A DNA stretch of 64,000 bases, taken from contig CM044960.1 of the NCBI GenBank assembly GCA_024516035.1, positions 15,285,880 through 15,349,879 on the forward strand, written 5' to 3'. Below are positions 1 to 11,900 of the stretch, piece by piece. Each line of letters opens with the position of its first letter. Position 1 is the stretch's first letter. The notes beneath the pieces are model-generated. The model did no database searches, had not been told where the DNA came from, and saw only the letters and a list, made by a program, of their open reading frames with translations. This DNA is from Bactericera cockerelli. Taxonomy: Eukaryota > Arthropoda > Insecta > Hemiptera > Triozidae. The position numbers and the translations under genes were made by a program.

Positions 1-236
1 TAAAAACACTCACCCTAATTTGCTATGCTGTCGACTGCAATTTAAACGGAAAATCACTTAAAAAATAGAATAAATAAAATTAAAAGAAAATGAAATAGAG
101 ATTTCCACATAATATTTAAAAAGAAAAAAAAAATTAATTTGCTATGCTGTCGACTGCAATTTAAACGGAAAATCACTTAACAAATGGAATAAATAAAAAT
201 TAAAAGAAAATGAAATAGAGATTTCTACATAATATT

Positions 237-267
<31 letters not shown>

Positions 268-268
268 C
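1..268. repeat. Two-copy tandem duplication plus poly-A run
   Basis: A unit beginning taatttgctatgctgtcgac recurs with near identity starting near 18 and 135 (period about 117), followed by a run of As at 241-267. No coding signal. Confidence 0.75.
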
Positions 269-832
269 CGAACCGACAACCGACAGAGAGACGATGTTAA
301 CTCTCCAAAAAACCGAACAAAACTGGCTCATGCAGGGTTGATTCCTTCTTTATATACCTGATGATTTGTGAGCCTGTGTGATGATTCATGAGAACCCATG
401 ATAAGGCACTGTGGGAACCGAGATAACAAAATTGGTTACATAATGTGTTTGAAACAAAGGGAAAATCTGTAAATAAGGTATCTCGAGAACGCTTTTAGCT
501 ATTGACTTGAAATTTGGTACATAGGCTCCTTGTGCAAAGGACATACGACTAACAAGTATAACCAACACCGGCGGAGATTTAACCGTTTTGTGTCGCTGTC
601 TGTACTCTTGGCTGTGGCTTGAGGTAAAAATAAATCAATGAGAGTTGACCCACCACAAATTAATTAAATATAAGATTTTGCAAAGAATTTAACGAAAAAC
701 CGGTTGTTGTAGTCACCAATAGTCAAATTTCGACTGACTTTTGAAATTCCATTTTTTTTTAGTGGATCGGGATTTTTAATAACTTTTTTTTAATTTTTTT
801 TTGTTTATAGAGTCGGCAAGTGATGATAATTA
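269..832. other. Upstream flank of IFT88, no gene seen
   Basis: AT-rich DNA with no ORF above background, no clear exon and no convincing TATA or Inr pair. A weak X-box-like half site (gtcacc at about 714) is present but incomplete, so RFX control cannot be claimed. Confidence 0.5.
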
Positions 833-1208
833 ATTAATTAACATGCCAGCTTCCGTGGCGTAATGGTTGTGACTATTGCCCGTAGTCCAGAGATCCCGAG
901 TTCGATCCCCGGTTGAAGCAGACTTTTCGAAGAAAATTCTGTTCCCTCCAAACAATTGAGGCTGGCATTTCCGGCCCTACCCAGGCTGGGTGAGGTTAAT
1001 GTGGGTAGCTGGTACGGTTCCCAGCGATTGGAGGGTAAAACCCCCGTCCTGTCTACCTCAAGTTAGGGCGTTAAAACCAAATAGAATCAATTGACATGAA
1101 AGGAGCCTAGACATTGGATCAGGGCGTCTATATAATCCTCTCACCACCGTGATTTAGGTATCTGTCCCTATCTCACGGACACGGAATTATTATTATTATT
1201 AATTAACA
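833..1208 (+). repeat. tRNA-headed SINE (family A) with 11-bp target-site duplication
   Basis: The insertion occupies 844-1197 and is bracketed by attaattaaca at 833-843 and 1198-1208. The 5' part is tRNA-like with box A (gtggcgtaatggt) and box B (gagttcgatcc, about 898-908). The centre (about 965-1055, gctggcatttccggcccta onward) is the same body sequence seen in the 5S-headed SINEs of this window. It ends in (ATT)n, consistent with target-primed reverse transcription. Confidence 0.88.
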
Positions 1209-1271
1209 CAGAATATTTCAATTTTTTCCAACCCTAAAATTCGAGGTGTTACCAAATCTGTGACTTGAGGG

Positions 1272-1421
1272 ATGGCCCAAATATATTCAACTGGGGGTCT
1301 TGAAGAGGATGATCTCTATTCAGGGTACAACGAATACCCGTCCGCCTTCAACACACAAGACTTGGACAATGATGAGGGATTTCAGCAGGCCCTGTATACC
1401 TCCTATGCACGCAGACCATCG
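1272..1421 (+). CDS. IFT88: IFT88 coding exon 1
   Basis: Fifty whole codons, residues 1-50, ending in RRPS before the donor gtaagt. It carries the acidic EEDDLYSGYNEY signature found near the N-terminus of IFT88 proteins. An in-frame TGA lies at 1266-1268, so 1272 is the first usable ATG unless an unseen upstream exon exists. Confidence 0.93.
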
Positions 1422-2920
1422 GTAAGTAATATCTTACTTGTAATGAAAAAGAATAGTCTCCCCTCTCCTGGAACCTCAGAAAGTCTCTCCTGGAACCTCA
1501 GAAAGTTTAACTCCCTCCACTACTCTACCTAATAATAGGGGAAATAAAGAATGGATCTACTTGAACGGGTTAGTTTGAGAAAAATAAAAATCATAAAGTC
1601 ACTTTCAACTGCATGGTCATATCACGACGGGGGTTTTACCTTCCATTCGCTGGGAAATCACAAACTAGCCATGCTGGGAAATCACCCAGCCTGACTATTA
1701 TCGATAATAGCCAACATCACGAGGGTTCAAATTAGAATGGTCACCCAACCAAGTCCTAACCTCGCTGGACGTTGCTTAGTTACAGTGACATAGAGGGAAT
1801 ACTGGTGCAGTTGACGTGCCAACGACGCTGGTTAACGGTATAGTTTGTTTTTACTAAAGGTATTATAATCTCACGAATAATTTATTCAGTTCATTATTAC
1901 TTACTACATATTATCAAATATTTTCTCCGAGATATAATATTTATTTAATAAGTAAAACAAGGTGTCATCTTCTCTTTTCATCGGAAGCACTGATAATATG
2001 ATTCCAGCAATCCAGCATTGCCTCTTTGAGTGGCAAAGAATACGTACGGCACCCCGTGTGTCAAAATCTTCAATTTTCTTAATTACTCTTTGTTCTATAG
2101 TTAATTCTTTTCTCTTCTTTTTCTTGATTTTGGCAGCTTATGAGAAGAAATATTTTGTTTGACCAAGTTAGTCAAAGATCTGTTTTCTTGTTTGTCAGGA
2201 ATTCGAAGACATTCATAAAAGTAATAACTTTGACCAGTCTTCAAGGAAATTGAGGTGATACAAGCACATACTCATACAAAATTTGACAGTTTTTCAGCAG
2301 CTGACACGCTTTGGTATTCGTTTTAAAAGGGCAACATTTCTTTTAAAATCAGTATATTTACTGAGCAAAGTTTCAACTGGAGAATGTGGTAAAATATTCG
2401 CCGGTGAATCTTGTGTGCAAGCATAGTTTGAAGGTTTATTGAAATGCTTTTTCCTTATATGTATTTCAAGACCCCTCGCATTTATGCAAATTTTATTGCA
2501 CAAGCTACATGTTGAATTAGAAATGCCCGTGTTGTCAACAATATTGGCTCATCGGGTGTTAAAACTTCATTCTGTGTAGAAGTTTCATCCATATTGGAAT
2601 AACCGTCACAACATCTTCAAATCAATGGTTTCTTACTGTGTGAAATATTATAAGACTTTTATGTCAAAATAAAAAGGTGTTGGAATATAAATTTTGGATC
2701 GGAATAATTTCTAGACATTTGTAGTATTAGAAATCGGAAGTATTGTGTTCGGTTTTGTAATTTTTTTTTCTTTCAAATTATTTTTGTCTTGTTCAACCGA
2801 CAAAAACAACATGAACAAATTTCCGATATTAATTCCAGGTTATGATCAAGCCTCCCACAGGAGCAAGGATGACACATGGTACAGGCGTGAGTATAATTAT
2901 TAATATGATGAAGAGTATGA

Positions 2921-2951
<31 letters not shown>

Positions 2952-5900
2952 CAGTGGGGTTTAACGTCGCTTTCAACTGCCATGGTCATATCACGACGGG
3001 GGTTTTACCCTCCATTCGCAGGAAACTCACAAACCTGCTACTCACATTGACCTCACCCAGCCTGAGTGGGGCCGGGAAAAGCCAGCGTCACGAGAATTAG
3101 AATTTGAATGGTCACCCATCCAAGTCTTAACCTCGCTGGATGTCGCTTAACTTCGGTGTTCTGAAGGGAACCGGTGTATTCAACATGCCATCGACGCTGG
3201 CAGTATGAAGACTATTTGGATGGATGATATAGAAATCACTTATGAATCCTGTAGTTTGTACACTATTAGGCCTGTGGAAAAAGCAGGGATTTGGCCATAA
3301 CTTTTTAACAAATCAAAATGTCCCACTGCAATTTCGGCTTCTATCTTTCAAAATATTTGCATCTAACCGAACTCAGTAGCTTGATCGATAAGGCAGCGGA
3401 CTTGTAACCTGGAGGTCGGTGGTTCAAGTCCCGGTTTCAGCGTAGATTTAGTAAAGCGAGTTTGAGTAGTTGTGATATCACGAAAGTGATTAACACAAAT
3501 ATGATAACTTTAAATATTTGCATCTATTTCTGGGTCCTGTGACAACCTGTATGCTGTTGTAATGCCATTTCATAATTCGGCCCTACAGTCGCTAGTGTCC
3601 GGAACAGAGATGACCATGAGTCGACCCATGACAGGCGTGCGGGGTGCTGGCTACACATCCACTAACAAGACCAAGCACCTGTTTGATCCTTTGAATCAAG
3701 GCCCGAGTCGCACTGAGATGTCAGTACGTTCACCCAAACCTGAGGAAAAGTAAGTAGGGCTTTTTTTGGTGCGAGAGGGAATTTTTTCTTATGGGGATAG
3801 TTTGAAAGGGATATTAAATATTTTCGATTTTTGAGTATTTGAGACGAATCGTTTATGAGACGAATCGTGTTTTGTTTTTCTTGAGACGATTCGTGTTGTG
3901 AAAAAGGTCACTTCGGGTAGTTTGAGACGAATCGTGAAACCCCCAAGTAGCCTCAGTACCGAATCATAAATCATATCATGAGGGTTGGGTGGAAGAGATT
4001 GCCACAGGCAATAACCCCGCCCTTTAGGTAGGACATTATTGTTATTTTAATTTTTACTTATTTATTTTGTCATTTGTTTGTTTTTTCTTAATTTTATACT
4101 GTTACCATTGTACTCTGTCCTCCTAATAAAGCATACTATAATAATAATAATAAAACAGGATTAGGTTTAATCTAAGTGGATACTGGACAAGTGGACACTA
4201 TCCCTTAACTCGGGCTATAGTGCGCTGTGATTGGTTGAAAACTTCAACTAGAGGGCGTGTCAGGCTTAGCTTGAATTTAATCCTGTTTCATAGTGTGGCC
4301 CTTAGAAGAAATTTCAAACGAGTACTGGGTAGCTATAAGATGTTGAGATGTCCACTTGACAATGGTTGGTTATTGAAAATATACAAATAAGTGTACATCC
4401 ACCGGAGCGGGGGCAAAATTAGCAAGTGACCAGATCCATTGCAAAAGTTACTGCGCTGCCTACCTGCCTTTTTCCAATTACCTATCATTTACATTGGTTA
4501 TAAAATATTGTCGACCTAACTATTTTTGATACCTTTCTCAAAAAGAGTTAATTTGTATTTCAAATAAACAAAACACAATGAATGCCACAGTTGCCACACC
4601 GTCTATCATATTGTTACACATGGATATACATTGATTGTCACAATTTAGAAGGAAGTACTTTGTCAAATCCATCATCAAATGGCCTTCACTACTGCATGAG
4701 ATCATAATTCATAAGTCAAGTTACCTATTAATATATGCATCAGAAATAACCATGAAATGTTATAAATATTCAAGGAATTAATAAAGATTAAATTTTACAA
4801 ATTTCATAATTCCAAGATGACAACTTACTACCTGCCGTATTTGACTCTCTATTCCACTTATGAAAAGTTTTTCAATTATTTTCTTATAGTACCTACTCAT
4901 ATTGTATTTTTTTCATGAATGAGTACATTCCGATCTGTACCTACGAAGTCTAATAGGAATAACATAATAAATATTTTAAAACAGGCAGAGTAGTCACTGT
5001 GGCAGAGCGAGTTAGCGCGCTAGGCATTGCACACATGGTGACCTGGGTTCGATTCCCAGCGGGGGAGGATTTTCTCTGCTCTGTACTTGGATGTTCGGGG
5101 TCCACTCATACCTCGTGAGGAAAAATGAGTAGCTGCTTTAATGTGAAGCAGCGACCAGTGGCAGAATCTTAGGCAAAAAAAATAATACTAGATATTGTAA
5201 ATTAAAGTGGTAAAGTCCTATGATTCTGCGCTACCCACTAACATTGTGACATAATAACACAAAGAAAAAAGCATTATTATTATTATATTATATTTTAAAA
5301 CAGGCATAAAGACATAAATCAGAATTTAAAAAAATCAAATTGGAGCTGAAACCTTTGGCTCAAAACCACGATGAAAACTAATAATCTACTAATCAATTCA
5401 TCATTATTATGTTTCTGATGAAGGCCGGTCCTAAAATATTGGTACTCTCAATGATTTCCTTTCTAGGCCAGAAGAAAAATTCAAGCGCATGGAGCAAGAG
5501 ATAGTGGGCCTCATTGACGAGTCCTGCATCTGTGCCCGGGACCTGGACTTTAAGTCAGCGCTGGAGAAGGCTAAGCTTGCGTCCAACAAGGAGAGAGTGC
5601 TGATTAAACTGCAAGAACAATTCGGCCATGCTGACTCACACAACATTGAGCTCACTTTCTCAGTAAGTGCGTGAACACAATGGAGGCGGACCTGAGGTAA
5701 AGCCAGCACCTCGTAAAATAATCTAACCAGGCTATTCAATGTAAGCGGCCACAACGGAGTCCCGAAAATTGTCTATATCAAGCTGTAGGTACCAGGGTCT
5801 GGGGTCGAGGGTCTAGGGTGTAGGGTATAGGCCAGGGTCCTCGTTGTGGCCGCCTACTAAGACAAATTTGTAAAGGCATAGTATTTAAAGCGTTCATCAT

Positions 5901-8900
5901 ACAGTCTTTTTATACACTATACAAGTATACATTATTGTTAGATATTTTTTGTTATCATGTCTCGGCCTAGTTGTAAAAGTGGTTCATCTATGGAAGCACT
6001 AGGTCCTCTTTTCAATGTCCATTTATCAAATACACACACACACACATAGTACCTACGAGTATGTCCTATCGTAGGCTCGTGAAAACGATGCTTTCCGTTT
6101 TCACGAGCCCAGTGGTTATTATTTAGATTTTCTCCGATGAGAGATTACCTTTATGATAAACTTATACTATTTCAGATGTTGTTCAACCTGGCGAATCAGT
6201 ACGCAAACAACGAGATGTACTACGAAGCACTGAACACCTACCAAGTGATCACCAAGAACAAGATGTTCACCAACGCTCATCGGCTGAAAGTGAACATGGG
6301 CAATATCTACGTGCAGCTTGGGCAGTACCAGAAGGCCATCAAAATGTACCGCATGGCCCTGGACCAAGTGCCCAACACTCACAAGTCTCTCAGGTACACG
6401 GAGTATTCTTGAATTCGAAATAAATTGAAGATAGAATATAGAATAGAATATACCTTTTTTATATTAAGTATAATAGAATATACCTTGTTTATACTGCCGA
6501 GGTAAGACTGAAAAGTCCCTTTACTCCAGCAGTCAAACAGGTCTTATATATAGAATTATAGATAGAAAACACTTGGCTTTTTTTGTTTTCTATCTTCAAA
6601 TTATTTCGATTTTTATTTGTTTTACCAAGAGTTGTGTATAGTTATAAGTTTTTCTTATATATTTCATATTCTTGAAAGCTAATAGTTTCCATTTTTTACG
6701 AACCTGAGTAGACGAGTAGTTCATACAGTTGAAGTATGGTTCTGGTTTGAGTCTTTATCATCTTGAAAAATTTACTTTTTGTTGTAAACTTTAAACATAT
6801 AACAATTTATATTCAGGTCCAGTGGTCAACTCGCAGATAATCTGAAGATTCTTGGGGACGATGTTAATTCTTAGGAAATTCTGTTTCGTGCAACTCCCAT
6901 TTATGTTATTAAGGGCGGAATTAAAAGACAACATCAATAACTTAAGTCGTTGGTAAGTGTCGTTTTTCCCTATCTTACACAGTACGCAATCCGTGACTTA
7001 GCGCCACAGAGGTATTACAAAAACGTCTATTAATCCGCCCTTAGAGTTAGAATCTAACTTCTTCCATCTTCCAGAGTGAGGGAAGATCCTCGATTGTACA
7101 CAGTATAGAGGTCGTGCTGGTGAAGATGGAATAGAATAGAATATACTTTGTTTATACTTCTGAGGTAAGACTGTCACACTGTCGAGTCCCTTTACAACAG
7201 CAGTCGAACTGGACTTACGTATTTCAGGTGAATTTATTTCACCATGCGTGCATGTACTGAATGTGCACCAATAATTGAGGATAAGCTCCACCTAAGAGTT
7301 CATCCTCTAGGAGAAGCCCAACATAGCTTTTTTATGCTTTATTATTAGGTCAAAGTACAATGGTGAGAGTATAAAATTAAGAAAAAAAAAAAAAACAAAC
7401 AAATGACAAAATAAATAAGTAAAAAAGAAAATAACAATAATGTCCTACCTAAAGGGCGGGGTTATTGCCTGTGGCCATCTCTTCCACCCAACATCACGAC
7501 GATGGTTTTACTTTCCTTCTTACACCAAACCTCTCTTTGTTTCTCTTACATTGACCCTCTCTACTTCAGAATGAAGATCCTCCACAATATCGGGGTCCTG
7601 CTGGTGAAGATGCATCAGTACGACGAGGCTTGCTCCACCTATGAGTTCATCCTCTAGAAAGAGGTCAACATAGCTTTCCCTTTCACCAAACTTCTCTTTG
7701 TTTCTCTTACATTGACCCTCTCTACTTCAGAATGAAGATCCTCCACAATATCGGGGTCCTGCTGGTGAAGATGCATCAATACGACGAGGCTTGCTCCACC
7801 TATGAGTTCATCCTGCAGGAGAAACCAGACTTCAAGGCCGGCCTCCACGCCATCATCTGTTACTTCGCTCTGGAGAACAAGGACAAGATGAAGCAGGGGT
7901 TCCTGAAACTCCTGGAGGTGCCTCTTCTGGTGGACCCTCCGGAGAGATACCACAGCAATAATGTGAGTCTTGACGAGTATCAGTATCAGTACAAACAGAA
8001 TAGTGAGAAGTTGTACTAGATGTACATGATTATCAAAACATACCTGGACAGCTGTTTCGAGCTTCTTTGCTCTCATCAGCAGGTAATAGTTTTGAATATC
8101 CATGCCATCAACTAACCTCTCTAATTTAATCAGTATAAACAGAATAGTGAGAAGTTGTACTAGATGTACATGATTATCAAATGTCTTTCGTTTAACATCG
8201 CTTTCAACTGCATGGTCATATCACGACGAGGGTTTTACTCTCCTTCCGCTGGAAATTCAAAAAACCAGTTACTGTGGCCCGGGAAGAGCCAGCATCACGA
8301 GGGTTCAAATTTGAATGGTCACCCATCCAAGTCCTAGCTTCGCTAGACGTTTTAGTGATATAACGAGAACTGGTGTATTGAAGGTGATATCGACGCGACG
8401 TTGGCTCTTGAAGAGTTTGCTCGGGAGTGCAAAGTACAATGTAACATGTCATGTTTTATGTATTTTCCAGTGTATTATCATTTGCTCTTTCATAAAGGCT
8501 AAGAAAGAAAACTCACCTTATAGTTCACTCAAGTCAGGGTAAAGAGTTATTCTCCTTTGTCACTGTTGAAAAGCTCATTATGAAACCTTTAATCGATTTC
8601 TCTTGTTTTTCCACATTAGAAATTTACAATATGTAACTACAGTTGATGAGTAGTTAGCGCAGTGGACTTTAAGTTGCATGGATTGTTGTTGTTGTTGTTG
8701 TAGCCAGCTTGGCTACAGCTGGAGGGGTGAGTGATGGTCTCCAGCCAACTTTATTTCAAATTTGGCTCGTCCTGAACCACATATTTCTATGTCCGATCAA
8801 CCATCAAAAATCCATGCAATGCATGGATAGGGTTGTAGACTTCAAGTCCTGGTTTTTATCAAATACTAATTCATTTAGCTGAACGTATTACTAAGACTAT

Positions 8901-11900
8901 TAAGGGTTGAATCACCAGATTGGCAATCATTCGTAATGCAAATTGGCAATTCCTTTGTCACATGTTAAATTTTACATTATTTTTCCAGTCAGACGTGAAT
9001 GAGAACTTACTCCTGGAAGCTGTTCGCAACGATGCACTGAGTGAACTGCATCGGGAGATGAAGCAGGAGGCGGAGAAGTGCATTCTTACGTCCGCCAAAC
9101 TGATCGCGCCTATCATTGAGGACAGTTTCAGCAACGGCTATAATTGGTACTACTTACCTCATATTTGTCCACTATTTCAAAAATGTTCGGTTAAATTTTT
9201 CAATCTTTACCCTATGAAAGGGGAATCCGGGTACTGTATCTTTATAATACCTTGAGAATTTGAATTGTTGCTCTTGGTATTTATGTGACTATATGTGCTT
9301 TACAAAAATCTTTTGCTGTTGTGAAGTGCTAGGATCGAGTTTTTGTTAAATTGTATTAATAAATTTAGTAATTTATTTGGAAATTTTGATAACTTAACGT
9401 TCTATTTAAGATAGCTCTATAATTTTAAGGGACTGTATTATAACCTTAATTTCAGGTGTGTCCAAAGCATTCGCAATTCGGCCCACTCATCCCTGGCCCA
9501 GGACTTGGAGATAAACAAAGCAGTGACGTATCTGCGAATGAACGACGTGGGCCAAGCAGTGGACGTGCTCAAGTCGTGCGATGAGATGACCAGCTCCGCC
9601 GCCACTAATTTGTCATTCATATATTTTCTGGTGAGTATATTTGAATGGGTGAGTAGAAGAACCAGGAATGTCAAAAATCGATTTTTTTTTCTTCGTAGAA
9701 TTAGAAGGAATGTACTCTTTTCTATCATCTCTGTGAATATGAAGGAGAAATACCCATTAAAAGTATATTTTTTTTCGATTTTAAAGTGGGGGAAGCGGAA
9801 AAAAAAATCTGATGTAAAACAAGGATTGTAACAAAATCACTGACCACTTTTGCTAGTGGTATTAGTACCTAGTTGTGAGAATCTTGTCGAATAACAAGGA
9901 ATGTAAAATTTAATTTTATTATACTCATTAGCATCAGGAAAGCAAAAATAAGACAAATCTTATTTTCGCTTTCCTGAAAAGTCGATTTTTGACATTCCTG
10001 GTTCTTCTACTCACCCATTCATTTAATGAAATGACCTTAGTGCGCGGACACAACGGAGGCCTATACCCTGGACCCTGGGGTAGAGCCGGTAACTCGTAAA
10101 ATAATCTAACCTTGCTATTGAATGTAAGCGGCCACAACGGAGTCCCGAAAATTGTCTACCTATCAATCTGTAGATACAAGGGTCTAGGGTCGAGGGTCTA
10201 GACTGTCTAGAGTGTTGGGTATAGGCCAGGGTCCTCGCTGTGGCCGCTTACTTAGAGTCGATCATAAAATGTATATTTATTTAATATTTGGGGTATAGTT
10301 TTTCTCAATCTCTTGAGAACAGCACTATAGCTGAAGAGAATGCCGTTGGCATTTGCACCGCCCTTGATCAAGTTTTGTTTTATGTATGTATATATTCTAT
10401 GTAAACAAAACTTGATCTAATTTGTTTAATAATAGCTCGTACCCTCATCAAACACTCATTTCAATGGAAACTCACTACCCGGATTAAAGATAATCTTGCC
10501 TATCAGACTATCTCTTTTTTTTAAATGATATTTATTTACAGAGAAGACCTAACAATCAGAGTCCTTGCTCCTTGGCTATCTCTATTTGCTTTTAAGAGCT
10601 TTATGCTTTGTCCTTACTAGATTTCTTACTATTATTTCGGTTGATTTCAGCAAGGTGACATAGAGCAGGCCGAGAAGGCAGCGGTGGAGGCGTGCACTGC
10701 GGACTCCTACAACTCCGCCGCCTATGTCAACCTGGGGAACTGCGCCATGGCTAGGGAGGACCACGTCAAGGGCAAGGAACTGTTCCTGCACGCGCTAGAC
10801 AATGATGCCACGTGCATTGAGGCGCTCTACAACTTGGGTAATTCTTTTTTGTAACACTTGGACGACCGGGTGTACCACCGGTGGTACACGCGTGTCTGTA
10901 CGGAATGGACCGAGTGTGCCACCGGTGGTACACGCATGCACTACGTCTGTGAATAGCCTAAACATCGCCGGTACCACGGGAGAACTGACTAAAAATATGC
11001 CGGTCGTCTAAGTGTTAGGTAAGGATAGGAAAATCTTCTAAAGACACCCAGCCACCTCACTCCCTGGGGTGTGGTATTTTTACCCACTAAAAACCTATCC
11101 TCCGAAGACGTAGAAGATCCCGGAACCGTGTGATACATTACTTCGGGATCTCTACGCTTTGGGCTCTCAGCTATTTTGGGTAATTCTTGTACAAAAAATT
11201 CACCGGTATAATCGAATTGGATTGAAGTGAACAGTTTGTTGAGCTTCATTTGGTGGAAGATGCGTCACTATTCTGACGCGGTTGTCCGTGAATTTTAATC
11301 GTGAGTCACTAAGGTTCCCTTTTCACACTATAAAACAAAAGTAATTTACAATGTAATTTTTTATTTTATTTTATATTTTAACAATTTTTATAGATGTTTA
11401 TTATAAAACAAAGGTTAATGTGAAATTTAACTGCATTTATGTAGTGCTACTACTGCTCTATTTAGACTGTCAGCGCTGGACAAGAAATCGCATTATAACT
11501 TGACAAAAAGTACCTTTCATGGACATTGGACATGTGCAATTGTACATATAGTCATTTCACCTCCGTGATGTAGGTACCAGCAGGTACATATATGTGCCAA
11601 TCTCATAGGCAAAGATATTACACCTTTAATCCCCCCAGGTTTGGCTCACAAGAGCTTGAACGAGTACTCGGACGCTCTGGAGTGTTTCCACAAGCTGCAA
11701 GCCATTGTCCCCAGCATGCCGGAGGTGCTGTACCAGATAGCCTCCTTATATGATGTGACGGAGGACATGGAACAGGCTGTGGAGTGGTAAGATGTTGGGT
11801 GAAGAGATTGCCAAAGGTAATAACCCCGCCCTTTAGTTAGGACACATATTATGTATACATTTATTTATTTTTTTCTTCTATTATATTGTATTTTAATTTG

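Noticed and set aside
700..740. RFX X-box controlling IFT88
   Set aside because: Only one half site (gtcacc) fits; the second half (agtcaa) breaks the consensus.
3000..3200. A genuine 5S rRNA gene or pseudogene
   Set aside because: The 5S similarity covers only the first about 95 bases and is fused to a repeat body, A-tail and target duplication, so it is a SINE.
4988..5065. tRNA gene at the head of family C (also at 60918)
   Set aside because: Boxes A and B are present, but the sequence runs into a SINE body and is enclosed by a 17-bp target duplication.
7654..8103. 149-codon - strand ORF over exon 6
   Set aside because: It is the antisense shadow of the real exon; its N-terminal part translates the hammerhead.
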